A stretch of DNA of 64,000 nucleotides, taken from JACVRW01 sp963827065. GTDB taxonomy: Bacteria > Actinomycetota > Thermoleophilia > Solirubrobacterales > Thermoleophilaceae. Positions 44,684-52,966 of the stretch are shown here, in pieces. How positions within the stretch are numbered: position 1 is the stretch's first letter; each line of letters begins with the position of its first letter. The position numbers were made by a program, and so were the translations under genes. The notes beneath the pieces were generated by a model. That model was not told the origin of the DNA, did not search any database, and saw nothing but the letters and a program-made list of their open reading frames with translations. The stretch lies in NCBI GenBank assembly GCA_963827065.1, contig CAWGZM010000014.1, forward strand, positions 1 to 64,000, read 5' to 3'.

Positions 44684-47600
44684 GCCGAGCCGCTCGACCG
44701 AGATCCGCAACTCGCGACCCTCGATGTCGGCGGCGTCGCCGGCGGTGCCGTCGAAGCTCAGCGAATTGGCGAGCGTCTCGCGCGCCAGGTACTGCTCGTG
44801 GGCCCGCGCGGCGTCGAGCAGCTCGCGGTCACCGCCGAGCGTCAGCGCGATCCGGTCCTCGACGTTGAGGCCCGCGTTCTTGCGCGCCGCCTGGACCGCA
44901 TGGACGATCTCGCGGGCGAGCGCCTCGCGGCGCAGCTCGTCGTCGAGCTCGAGGTTGAGCGCCACGGCGTGCGTGCCCGAGCGCTCCACCTGGTAGCCCT
45001 CGAGCGGCTGCAGCGTCATCAGGACGTCGTCCGGGCCGATCTCGTGCTCGCGTCCGTCGATGTTGACGCCCGCGCTGCCGCCCGCGCGCAGTCGCGCCGG
45101 GTCGAGCGACGCGATCGCGGCGGCCACCTGCGGCATCTGCTTGCCGAAGCGCGGCCCGAGCGAGCGGTAGTTCGGCTTCAGCTCGAAGCGGCCCAGCTCG
45201 TCGGCCTCCGAGACGTAGCGGACCGACTTGACGTTCAGCTCCTCGGTGAGCAGCTCGTCGAGCCGCTCGATCGCCGAGCGCTCGCGGTCGGCGGCCACCA
45301 CGACCGCCTCACGCAGGGGCTGGCGCACCTTCAGCTTGGCGTGGGCGCGCGCGGCCCTGCCGAGCTCGACGGCGTCGCGCACGACCTGCATGTCCCACTC
45401 GAGCTGCTCGTCGCGCTCGCACGGCTGTGGGAAGTCGCAGAGGTGTACAGAGGGCTCCGAGCCGTCGAGGTTCTCGAACATCTCGTCGGCGACGAAGGGC
45501 GTGAGCGGCGCGAGCAGCTTCGCCACCGTGACGAGGCACTTGTGCAGCGTCTCGAAGGCGACCCGGTCGCCGTCCCAGAAGCGCCGGCGTGACAGCCGCA
45601 CGTACCAGTTCGAGAGGTCGTCGACGAACTCGGCGACAGCGCGGCCGGCAAAGGTCGTGTCGTAGTTCTCCAGGCGATCGCGCACGCGCTCGGTGGTGGC
45701 GGCGAGCCGCGAGCGGATCCAGCGATCGAGCTCGGTCTCGGCGCCGTCCGAGAGCGGGTCGTTCACGTTCGCGTAGAGGACGTAGAACGCGTAGGTGTTC
45801 CAGAGCGGCTTGAGGAACTGGCGCACCGACTCGCCGACCGTCTCGAGCGAGAAGCGGTAGCCGTCCCAGGGCTGCTTCGAGGTGAAGTAGTACCAGCGGA
45901 AGGCGTCCGCGCCGTGGGTGTCGAGCACCTCCCACGGCACGACGACGTTGCCCTTCGACTTGGACATCTTCTGCCCGTCGGGATCGAGGATGAGCCCGAG
46001 GCAGAGACAGGTCCTGTACGAGCTGCGGCCGAACAGCAGGACCGAGACCGTGAGCAGCGAGTAGAACCAGCCGCGCGTCTGATCGAGCCCCTCGCAGATG
46101 TAGTCGGCCGGGAAGCGCTCCTCGAAGGTCTCCTCGTTCTCGAACGGCGCGTGCCACTGCGCGAACGGCATGCAGCCCGAGTCCCACCAGACGTCGATCA
46201 GGTCCGGCACGCGCCGGAACGTCTTGCCGTCGCGTTCGAAGCTGACCTCGTCGATGAACGGCCGGTGGAGGTCGTCCGGGATCTCGGCGCCCAGCTCGCG
46301 CAGCTCGTCCAGCGAGCCGATGCAGACCACCTCGCCGTCCTCAGCCCGCCAGATCGGCAGCGGCGTGCCCCAGTAGCGCTCGCGTGAGAGCGCCCAGTCG
46401 ACGTTGTTCTCGAGCCACTTGCCGAAGCGCCCGTGCTTGATGTGCTCGGGGTGCCAGTCGATCGTCTCGTTGGCGGCGAGCAGCTCCTCGCGGCGCTCGG
46501 TCGTGCGCACGTACCAGCCGGTCTTGGCGTAGTAGATCAGCGGGGTGTCGCAGCGCCAGCAGTGCGGGTAGGCGTGCTCGTACTCGCCCGCCCGGAGGAG
46601 CCGGCCGGACTCGCGCAGCGCCTCGATGATGTGCGCGTCCGCCTCGCGCACGTGCATGCCGGCGAAGGGGCCGGTGCGCTCGTCGAAGGTGCCGTCCGGG
46701 CGCACGGGGTTGTGGATCGTGAGGCCGTTCTCGGTCGCGAGCCGGAAGTCGTCCTCGCCGAAGGCCGCGCCGGTGTGCACCACGCCGGTGCCGTCCTCGA
46801 TCGAGACGAAGTCGCCCGCCAGCACGCTGTGGCCGCGCTCGCCGTAGTCGGTGATGTAGGGAAAGGGCGGCTCGTAGCGCAGGCCGAGGAGGGCCGAGCC
46901 GGGCATGGTCTCCTCGATCTCGGCCTCGTCGCCGAGCACCCGCTCGACCAGGGCCTCGGCGAGGATCAGGCGGTCTTCGCCGAGCGTCGCGCGCGCGTAG
47001 GTCACCTCGGGATCGACGGCGATCGCCGCGTGCGGCACGAGCGTCCAGGGCATCGTCGTCCAGGCGAGCAGCGAGACGCTCGGGTCGTCCTTCAGCGGGA
47101 ACCTCACGTACACCGAGGGGTCGAGCGTGTCGCGGTAGCCGACCGCCACCTCGTGGCTCGAGAGCGCCGTGCCGCAGCGCGGGCAGTAGGGGACGACCCG
47201 GTGGCCCTCGGTCAGGAGGCCCTGGTCGAAGACCTGCTTGAGCGACCACCAGACCGACTCGATGTAGTCGTTCGAGAGCGTGTAGTACGCCTCGTCGGTG
47301 TCGATCCAGAAGCCGATCCGCTCGGTCAGCTCGTTCCACTCGTCGATGTAGCGCAGCACCGACTCGCGGCACTTCGCGTTGAACTCGGCGATGCCGTAGC
47401 GCTCGATGTCGTGCTTGTTGGTGAAGCCGAGCTCCTTCTCGATCTCGAGCTCGACCGGCAGCCCATGGCAGTCCCAGCCGCCCTTCCGCGGCACGAAGTG
47501 CCCGGTCATCGTCCGGTAGCGCGGGAATACGTCCTTGAAGACCCGGCTCAGCACATGGTGTGAGCCCGGCCTGCCGTTGGCGGTGGGCGGCCCCTCGTAG

Positions 47601-47734
47601 AACCCGAACGGCGGAGCGCCCTCGCGCCGGCGGATCGACTCGTGAAAGACATCGCGCTCGCGCCAGCGCTCGAGCACTCCCTGCTCGAGCTCGGGGAACG
47701 ACTGCGCGCTGTCGACGGGGCGGTGGCGGGCCAT
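44675..47734 (-). CDS. ileS: isoleucyl-tRNA synthetase, IleS2-type with GSHH signature
   Basis: A 1019-residue class I synthetase that charges tRNA-Ile. The KMSKS loop is normal (DGQKMSKSKGN). The first signature, usually HxGH, reads GSHH at residues 57-60 (TANGRPGSHHVLSR). An editing domain follows (AWTTMPWTLVPHAAIAVDP, GTGVVHTGAAFGEDDF). Cys pairs CPRCG and CWRC could hold zinc. The long form and the sequence context are those of IleS2, the type linked with mupirocin resistance; the swapped signature has been described in a subset of IleS2. ATG with TAGAAT 10 nt upstream was chosen; a longer reading adds a non-conserved tail. Confidence 0.95.
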   Translation of the reverse strand: MARHRPVDSAQSFPELEQGVLERWRERDVFHESIRRREGAPPFGFYEGPPTANGRPGSHHVLSRVFKDVFPRYRTMTGHFVPRKGGWDCHGLPVELEIEKELGFTNKHDIERYGIAEFNAKCRESVLRYIDEWNELTERIGFWIDTDEAYYTLSNDYIESVWWSLKQVFDQGLLTEGHRVVPYCPRCGTALSSHEVAVGYRDTLDPSVYVRFPLKDDPSVSLLAWTTMPWTLVPHAAIAVDPEVTYARATLGEDRLILAEALVERVLGDEAEIEETMPGSALLGLRYEPPFPYITDYGERGHSVLAGDFVSIEDGTGVVHTGAAFGEDDFRLATENGLTIHNPVRPDGTFDERTGPFAGMHVREADAHIIEALRESGRLLRAGEYEHAYPHCWRCDTPLIYYAKTGWYVRTTERREELLAANETIDWHPEHIKHGRFGKWLENNVDWALSRERYWGTPLPIWRAEDGEVVCIGSLDELRELGAEIPDDLHRPFIDEVSFERDGKTFRRVPDLIDVWWDSGCMPFAQWHAPFENEETFEERFPADYICEGLDQTRGWFYSLLTVSVLLFGRSSYRTCLCLGLILDPDGQKMSKSKGNVVVPWEVLDTHGADAFRWYYFTSKQPWDGYRFSLETVGESVRQFLKPLWNTYAFYVLYANVNDPLSDGAETELDRWIRSRLAATTERVRDRLENYDTTFAGRAVAEFVDDLSNWYVRLSRRRFWDGDRVAFETLHKCLVTVAKLLAPLTPFVADEMFENLDGSEPSVHLCDFPQPCERDEQLEWDMQVVRDAVELGRAARAHAKLKVRQPLREAVVVAADRERSAIERLDELLTEELNVKSVRYVSEADELGRFELKPNYRSLGPRFGKQMPQVAAAIASLDPARLRAGGSAGVNIDGREHEIGPDDVLMTLQPLEGYQVERSGTHAVALNLELDDELRREALAREIVHAVQAARKNAGLNVEDRIALTLGGDRELLDAARAHEQYLARETLANSLSFDGTAGDAADIEGRELRISVERLGSV

Positions 47735-47744
47735 CGGGCGTTCG

Positions 47745-47750
47745 ATTCTA
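47745..47750 (-). promoter_or_regulatory. -10 element of ileS
   Basis: TAGAAT on the minus strand, close to the TATAAT consensus, 10 nt before the ileS ATG. There is no sign of a T-box leader or other long 5' UTR. Confidence 0.55.
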
Positions 47751-47790
47751 GGTGCCGGCGCGCGATCCCCCGACCGTCCGGTCGTGCGCC

Positions 47791-47796
47791 TACGAT
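47791..47796 (+). promoter_or_regulatory. -10 element of the marR gene
   Basis: TACGAT, 9 nt before the ATG of the MarR gene. In this divergent pair each gene has its own -10, 41-46 bases apart. Confidence 0.5.
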
Positions 47797-47805
47797 CGGC
47801 TGCCG

Positions 47806-48240
47806 ATGTCATCCCTCGAGCTCGGCGATCCGCTCGCCCACAGGGCCCTGCAGGCCCTGCTGCGTGCCGAGGCCGCCGTTCGCCGGCGGCTCGCGGCCGA
47901 ACTCGAGCGGGAGGGAGTCACCGCGGCGGGCTTCTCGGCGCTCGTCGTGCTGACGACCGCGGGCGGCTCGCTCGAGCTCCGCACGCTGCGGCGCCGGCTC
48001 GGCTGGAGCAAGGCGAACGCCACCGAGGTCACCGCCACGCTCGCCGCGCGCGGGCTCGTCTTCAGGCGGCGCGCCCCCGAGGACCGGCGCAGCGTCGTGA
48101 TCGACCTGAGCCACGAGGGCCGCGACATCGTCGAGCGCCTGTTCCCGGCCCACTCGGACCGGGTGACGCAGGCGTTCGGGGCGCTCGACGAGGGCGAGAA
48201 GCGCTCGCTCGCCGAGCTCTGCCGGAAGCTCGCCGCCTAA
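47806..48240 (+). CDS. MarR-family transcriptional regulator
   Basis: A 144-residue winged-helix protein. An N-terminal dimer helix (ALQALLRAEAAVRRRLAAELER) precedes the HTH (LELRTLRRRLGWSKANATEVTATLAARGL) and the wing FRRRAPEDRRSVVIDLSHEG with the conserved Asp-Arg-Arg. The C-terminal helices complete the dimer. MarR proteins usually bind small phenolic ligands and repress a neighbour; the divergent ileS is an unlikely target. ATG 47806 is preferred to an upstream ATG because of TACGAT at 9 nt and the family N-terminus. Confidence 0.88.
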   Translation: MSSLELGDPLAHRALQALLRAEAAVRRRLAAELEREGVTAAGFSALVVLTTAGGSLELRTLRRRLGWSKANATEVTATLAARGLVFRRRAPEDRRSVVIDLSHEGRDIVERLFPAHSDRVTQAFGALDEGEKRSLAELCRKLAA

Positions 48241-48725
48241 CGCCCCGGCTCGCTCACCATCGTGAGTGCGTTTCCCTCGCCGCCGACGGGCCGGAACCCG
48301 AGGCGCTCGTAGAGCGCAAGGGCGGGATTGTCCCGCTCCACGCTGAGGCTGAGCCGGGTGATCCCCAGCTCACGAGCTTCCTCACGGATCGCCTCGACCA
48401 GCGCCGTGCCGATACCACGGCCTCGGTGGGCCGGGAAGACGGCAACCGAGATCTCGGGGGTCGCCTCGTCGACAAAGCCGTAACCGGGCGCACGCACGTC
48501 GAAGTGGCGCCACCAGGTCGCCCCGAGCGGTTCTCCATCCTCCACGGCGACGAGACCGAGGTCGCCAGGGCGGCCGAAGTCCTCGACATAGCGCGCGAGC
48601 TCGGGCTCGGCGAGCGCCGCGCCGGGTGACGGCCGCGCCCCCTCGGGCCGCCAGAAGGCCGCCTCGACGAGCAGTGCCCGCAGGAGCTCGAGATCATCGC
48701 GTCGCGCGGCGCGCAGGCGCAGCAT
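48237..48725 (-). CDS. GNAT-family N-acetyltransferase
   Basis: A 162-residue acetyltransferase. MLRLRAARRDDLELLRALLVEAAFW opens the fold, strands carry GLVAVEDGEPLGATWWRHF, and motif A is EISVAVFPAHRGRGIGTALVEAIREEA (the acetyl-CoA pyrophosphate loop RGRGIG). LSLSVERDNPALALYERLGFRPVG closes it. The substrate is unknown. Its 3' end overlaps the convergent marR gene by four bases. CATCAT lies 8 nt before the ATG as a possible weak -10. Confidence 0.9.
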   Translation of the reverse strand: MLRLRAARRDDLELLRALLVEAAFWRPEGARPSPGAALAEPELARYVEDFGRPGDLGLVAVEDGEPLGATWWRHFDVRAPGYGFVDEATPEISVAVFPAHRGRGIGTALVEAIREEARELGITRLSLSVERDNPALALYERLGFRPVGGEGNALTMVSEPGR

Positions 48726-48746
48726 CCGCGCGAATGATGCTCTGAT

Positions 48747-49706
48747 TCAGGCGCTCGTGCGCGCGCCGAACTTGATGCGTGCCGCCGGGTCGGCGGACGG
48801 CTCCGGCACGAGGACGACCTGGTCGATGCGGCCGCTGTCGACGTAGGCCTTGAGGCGCTCGACCGCCTCGATCGGCGTCGAGCCGAGCGACGGGATGCCG
48901 TGCTCGCCCGTCACCGGCATCGCTTCGCGGTACTCGAACACCGGCGCCGCCGAGCCGACCTGGCGCACCGTGTAGACGAGCCGCCCGACCACGTCGAGCG
49001 TGGCGTCGCCGCCGCAGAAGACGAAAGCTGTGGGGTCGAGCGCGCGGATGGCGCGCACGATGCGCTCAGGCGGCAGGTCGAAGGCGAGCAGCAGCGTGCG
49101 GAAGCCCGCTCGGCGCAGCCCGAGCTCGAGTGCCTGGACGTGCAGCGACTCGAGGTCGAGCCGCGCGCTCGAGTCGAACAGCAGCACGCCCTGGGGGCGG
49201 CTCGCGGGCGGCGCGACGCGGCGCCCCGCGTGCAGCCAGCCGGTCGCCCAGCGGTACGCGATATCGCGCTCCGCCTCACGCCCGTCGCGCTCCTCGGCGA
49301 GCTCGAGCGCGGGCAGCAGTACCTCCTCGACCGTGCGCTCGATCGAGCGCACCGCGAGGCTCTCCTCCATCACGCGATCGGCGCTCTGCTCGTCGAAGTG
49401 GTCGAAAGCGTCGATCAGCCGGGTCGGCGAGCTCGGCCCCTCGCCGCGCTGGCGGGCGAGCTCGATCGCCGATGAGATGTTGTGCGTCTCGAGCAGCGCG
49501 CGGCGAAGCGCCTCAAGCTCCGTGAGCTCGTACTGGCGGTGGCCGCCCTGGGTCCGGCGCGGCTTCGGGTAGCCGAAGCGCCGCTCCCAGCTGCGCAGCG
49601 TGTTGGGGCTCACCCCCAGCAGCTCTGCCGCCGCATTCGTCCTGATACCGCTCAAGTCGCCTCCGTCCCGAATGAATCGCAGCAACGTCGCGAGATCAGT
49701 TCGCAC
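48747..49706 (-). CDS. MerR-family regulator with degenerate B12-binding-like domain
   Basis: A 319-residue protein. Residues ~20-90 are a MerR HTH (AAELLGVSPNTLRSWERRFGYPKPRRTQGGHRQY). Residues ~110-180 form a helical bundle and ~190-310 a Rossmann-like domain (GVLLFDSSARLDLESLHVQALELGLRRAGFRTLLL, VFCGGDA). This order matches CarH/LitR light or B12-dependent repressors. However, the DxHxxG motif that binds cobalamin is not visible, and the helical bundle lacks the expected Glu-His near its Trp. It may sense something else or bind B12 differently. GTG start; a long AT-rich intergenic region with an inverted repeat lies upstream. Confidence 0.8.
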   Translation of the reverse strand: MRTDLATLLRFIRDGGDLSGIRTNAAAELLGVSPNTLRSWERRFGYPKPRRTQGGHRQYELTELEALRRALLETHNISSAIELARQRGEGPSSPTRLIDAFDHFDEQSADRVMEESLAVRSIERTVEEVLLPALELAEERDGREAERDIAYRWATGWLHAGRRVAPPASRPQGVLLFDSSARLDLESLHVQALELGLRRAGFRTLLLAFDLPPERIVRAIRALDPTAFVFCGGDATLDVVGRLVYTVRQVGSAAPVFEYREAMPVTGEHGIPSLGSTPIEAVERLKAYVDSGRIDQVVLVPEPSADPAARIKFGARTSA

Positions 49707-49814
49707 GCCGCCACCGCCTACAAGGAGCCGTGAATTGCTCTTGCATATGTTTTCGGCACGAGCCCGGAGAACTTAATGGAAGTTTTCTGCCCTCCGGCCG
49801 GATATTGCGCAACT

Positions 49815-49834
49815 GGTGCAGTCGTTCTTGCACC
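49815..49834. promoter_or_regulatory. inverted repeat upstream of the MerR-like gene
   Basis: GGTGCA-N8-TGCACC, perfect 6-bp arms, in the ~146-base AT-richer gap between the MerR-like gene and the zinc-ribbon gene. It could be an operator for the MerR-like regulator. The rest of the gap holds no other named feature. Confidence 0.4.
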
Positions 49835-49852
49835 CGGAGCTGTGAAAAACCG

Positions 49853-50365
49853 TCAGCTGCGGCCGAAACCGCTCGGCTCGACCGTGAGCAGCGCCGCGCG
49901 CGGAGGCCCGCAGGTCGCGATCCGGGCCGCCAGCATGCCGATGTTCGGCGCCTCGGGTGACCGCAGGCGCACCGGCATCACCACCGGATCGCAGGGCCGC
50001 TGGGCCGCGAGGCCGGCGTTACGCGCAAGCTGGTCGTCGCCCAGCGGGCTCGACAGCAGGTCGAGCACCCCGGTGCCGATCAGCCCCTCCTCGGGACCGA
50101 AGTACTTCTCGCCGCCCTCGCTGACCGCGCTCACGCGCAGCTCGAAGTCGGCGATCAGGAAGGCGGCCGCCTGGCCCGGAAGGGCGTCGCGCGGGCAGGT
50201 CAAAACCATCCCCATGCCGCAGCGCGCGCACACGCGCTTGCGCAGCTCGGGCCGCCCAGGCGGCTCCTCGCTCGGATGCCCGCAGCGGGAGCAGAATCGG
50301 ATAGGCCGGGGCCTACCGCCGCCGGTCGGTGTCCATGACCGGTCGATGCGGATCAGTGCCGTCAC
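49853..50365 (-). CDS. zinc-ribbon plus PAS-like protein (hypothetical)
   Basis: A 170-residue protein. A four-cysteine zinc ribbon is formed by FCSRCGH and VCARCGMGM (Cys25, Cys28, Cys46, Cys49). The C-terminal ~100 residues look PAS-like (AAFLIADFELRVSAVSEGGEKYFGPEEGLIGTGVLDLL). I do not recognise a named family. It could be a small cytosolic sensor. It is transcribed toward the MerR-like regulator, and fumC lies divergent upstream. The start is probably GTG; no strong -10 or SD is seen. Confidence 0.55.
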   Translation of the reverse strand: MTALIRIDRSWTPTGGGRPRPIRFCSRCGHPSEEPPGRPELRKRVCARCGMGMVLTCPRDALPGQAAAFLIADFELRVSAVSEGGEKYFGPEEGLIGTGVLDLLSSPLGDDQLARNAGLAAQRPCDPVVMPVRLRSPEAPNIGMLAARIATCGPPRAALLTVEPSGFGRS

Positions 50366-50513
50366 GCCCGGCGATCAGAACACGCCTTTCCCTTCGTCGC
50401 TCGCGCCGCACGAGGAATGCACGAATTTGCACTCTGAGCCAGCGCAGGAACCGGAGCGGAACGCCTCCCCCGCACCGGTAGCCTGCAGTCACGGAAGCCG
50501 ATGAAGGAGAGAG

Positions 50514-51854
50514 ATGGCAGTTGATTCCGACGGAGCCCCCGCGACCGCCGAGCGTGAGCTGTGGGGGCCCGAGACCGTGAAGGCGGTCGAGAACTTCCCG
50601 GTGTCCGGCGAGCGCGTGCCGGCGCCCGTCGTCCGCTGGCTCGGGCGCATCAAGGCCGAGGCCGCGCGCGTGAACGCGGAGCTCGGGCTGCTCGACGAGG
50701 AGCTCGCCGAGCGGATCGCCCGCGCGGGCGACGAGGTCGCCGAGGGCAAGCACGACGACCAGTTTCCGATCGACGTCTTCCAGACCGGCTCGGGCACCTC
50801 GACGAACATGAACGCCAACGAGGTGATCGCGAAGCTCGCGGGCGACGAGGCTCACGCGAACGATCACGTGAACATGGGGCAGTCCTCGAACGACGTGTTC
50901 CCGTCCGCCGTCCACCTCGCCGCTGTCGACAGCGTCCAGACCGAGCTGCTGCCCGCCCTCGAGCGCCTCGCCGGCGCCTTCGGGACCAAGGCCGACGAGT
51001 TCGCGGACCTCGTGAAGGCCGGCCGTACCCACATGATGGACGCCGTCCCGGTGACCCTCGGGCAGGAGTTCGCCGGCTACCGCGCGCAGATCACGCTCGC
51101 CCGTGACCGCATTCGCGACTCGCTCGGCCGGGCGGCGCAGATCCCGCTCGGCGGAACCGCCACCGGCACCGGGCTCAACACGCATCCCGAGTTCGCCGAG
51201 CGCGTTCGCGAGCGGCTCGGGCTGGGCGAGGCCCCGCGCGACCGCTTCGAGGCCCAGGCCAACCGCGACGGCCTCGTGGAGCTCCACGCGGCGCTGAAGG
51301 GGCTCGCGGTCTCACTGACGAAGATCGCCAACGACCTCGTGCTGATGGGCTCGGGTCCGCGCACGGGCCTCGTCGAGCTGCGGCTACCCGAGCTGCAGAA
51401 GGGCTCTTCGATCATGCCCGGCAAGGTCAACCCGGTGATCCCCGAGGTCGTGCTCCAGGTTGCGGCTCAGGTGATCGGCAACGACACCGCCGTGAGCGTC
51501 GCGGGCACGCAGGGGAACTTCGAGCTGAACGTGCGCGTGCCGATGATGGCGCGCAACGTGTTCGAGTCGATCCGCATCCTGACCTCGGCCTGCCACATGC
51601 TGGCGGACAAGTGTGTCGAGGGAATCCAGGCGAACGAGGAGAACCTGCGCCGCCACGCCGAGTCCACTCCGGCGATCGCCACAGCGCTCAATCCCTACAT
51701 CGGCTACGACAAGGGCACCGAGATCGTCAACGAGGCCGTGGCATCCGAGCGCACGATCCGCGAGGTCGCGATCGAGAAAGGCGTCGACGAGGAGACGCTC
51801 GACAAGGCGCTCGATCTGCGTGCAATGGCACGCGGGGCTAAGACCGCGGACTGA
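50514..51854 (+). CDS. fumC: class II fumarate hydratase
   Basis: A 446-residue class II fumarase of the aspartase/fumarase superfamily: FQTGSGTSTNMNANEVIA, GQSSNDVFPSAVH, GRTHMMDAVPVTLGQEF, GGTATGTGLNTHPEF and the catalytic serine loop GSSIMPGKVNP near residue 304. It converts fumarate to malate in the TCA cycle. The ATG follows AAGGAGAGAG with good spacing, so it has a proper leader, unlike many neighbours. The 148-base region upstream contains no clear operator. Its end overlaps the convergent M23 gene by 17 bases. Confidence 0.97.
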   Translation: MAVDSDGAPATAERELWGPETVKAVENFPVSGERVPAPVVRWLGRIKAEAARVNAELGLLDEELAERIARAGDEVAEGKHDDQFPIDVFQTGSGTSTNMNANEVIAKLAGDEAHANDHVNMGQSSNDVFPSAVHLAAVDSVQTELLPALERLAGAFGTKADEFADLVKAGRTHMMDAVPVTLGQEFAGYRAQITLARDRIRDSLGRAAQIPLGGTATGTGLNTHPEFAERVRERLGLGEAPRDRFEAQANRDGLVELHAALKGLAVSLTKIANDLVLMGSGPRTGLVELRLPELQKGSSIMPGKVNPVIPEVVLQVAAQVIGNDTAVSVAGTQGNFELNVRVPMMARNVFESIRILTSACHMLADKCVEGIQANEENLRRHAESTPAIATALNPYIGYDKGTEIVNEAVASERTIREVAIEKGVDEETLDKALDLRAMARGAKTAD

Positions 51855-52878
51855 AGCTGCGGCGCGCGCACAGCCGCTCGCGCTCGATCCACGAGGAGCC
51901 CGGCGGGGCGGCCGCGCCGCCGCTGCGGTCGCTCGCTGTGCATTCGCTGTGGTCGTGCGCGTGCGCACCGCCCCCCTGCCTGCTCGCCACCGCACCCAGC
52001 AGGAGCGGCTCCGGGTCGACCGGCGTGTTGTAGCGGCGCACCTCGAAGTGCAGGTGCGGCCCGGTCGAGTAGCCCGTCGAGCCGACGTAGCCGAGCCGCG
52101 TGCCGCCGCTCACCGTCTCACCGACCCAGGTCGTGATCGACGACATGTGCGCGTACCAGGTCGTGTAGCCGAGCGCGTGCTGGACGACGACGAGGTTGCC
52201 GTAGCCGCCGTAGTTGCGCCCGGCGAAGATCGTGGTGCCGCCGGCGGCGGCACCGATGCGCGTCCCGTAGCCCACCGGGAAGTCCACGCCCTGATGGCGA
52301 CGGCCACCCTCGCGTCTGGCCCCGAAGCGGTCACCGAGCGGACCCGGCACCGGGCGCAGGAAGCGTCCCGGTCCAGAGGGCGTCGACGAGCCGCGCCCGC
52401 GCAGAGCGCCGATCGTCGCGCTGCCGGCGAGGCCGTCGACCGAGATGCCGGCGGCGCCCTGGGCGCGCACGACCGCCGCCTGGGTCAGGCCGCCGAAGAT
52501 GCCGTCGGCGATGCCCGGCCCGTAGCCCTTGCGCTGCAGCAGATACTGGAGCGCGGCGACGTCCCAGCCGCGGTTGCCCACCTTCATGACGCGGCTGCCG
52601 AGCCGCGGGCGGCCGTAGCGGCCGAGGGCGCTCCTCGTCTGCGGGCCCGCGATGCCGTCGACGGTCAGCCCGCGACGGCGCTGGAAGCGCACGACGGCGC
52701 CTCGCGTGAGCGGGCCCTTGACCCCGTCGACGAAGCCCCGATACAGGTGCAGGCGTGTGAGCGCGGACTGCAGAGCAGCCACGTTCGCGCCACTCGCCTG
52801 GGCCGAAGCCGGGACGAGCAGCGTCGCCGCCAGAGCCACAACAAGGACCCCGGCGAACGTACCCCTGAAGCCGGGCAT
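51838..52878 (-). CDS. secreted M23 endopeptidase with two peptidoglycan-binding repeats
   Basis: A 346-residue exported protein. A signal peptide (FAGVLVVALAATLLVPASAQA) leads into two peptidoglycan-binding-1 repeats (about 30-90 and 100-160; LTRLHLYRGFVDGVKGPLTRGAVVRFQ). The LytM/M23 domain has RHQGVDFPVGYGT and TGPHLHFEV with the zinc-binding His and Asp. It would cut peptidoglycan cross-links. The last ~40 residues are low in family character and extend over the end of fumC on the other strand. ATG 52878 gives the signal peptide directly; ATG further upstream adds a non-conserved tail. Confidence 0.9.
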   Translation of the reverse strand: MPGFRGTFAGVLVVALAATLLVPASAQASGANVAALQSALTRLHLYRGFVDGVKGPLTRGAVVRFQRRRGLTVDGIAGPQTRSALGRYGRPRLGSRVMKVGNRGWDVAALQYLLQRKGYGPGIADGIFGGLTQAAVVRAQGAAGISVDGLAGSATIGALRGRGSSTPSGPGRFLRPVPGPLGDRFGARREGGRRHQGVDFPVGYGTRIGAAAGGTTIFAGRNYGGYGNLVVVQHALGYTTWYAHMSSITTWVGETVSGGTRLGYVGSTGYSTGPHLHFEVRRYNTPVDPEPLLLGAVASRQGGGAHAHDHSECTASDRSGGAAAPPGSSWIERERLCARRSFSPRS

Positions 52879-52966
52879 GCCTTCATGGTGGGCGACTCGC
52901 CGGACGGCCATCAAGGCCCGCACGGGATCCTGCAGGACATCCGATGCGAGCTCCAGCGCGCGACCT

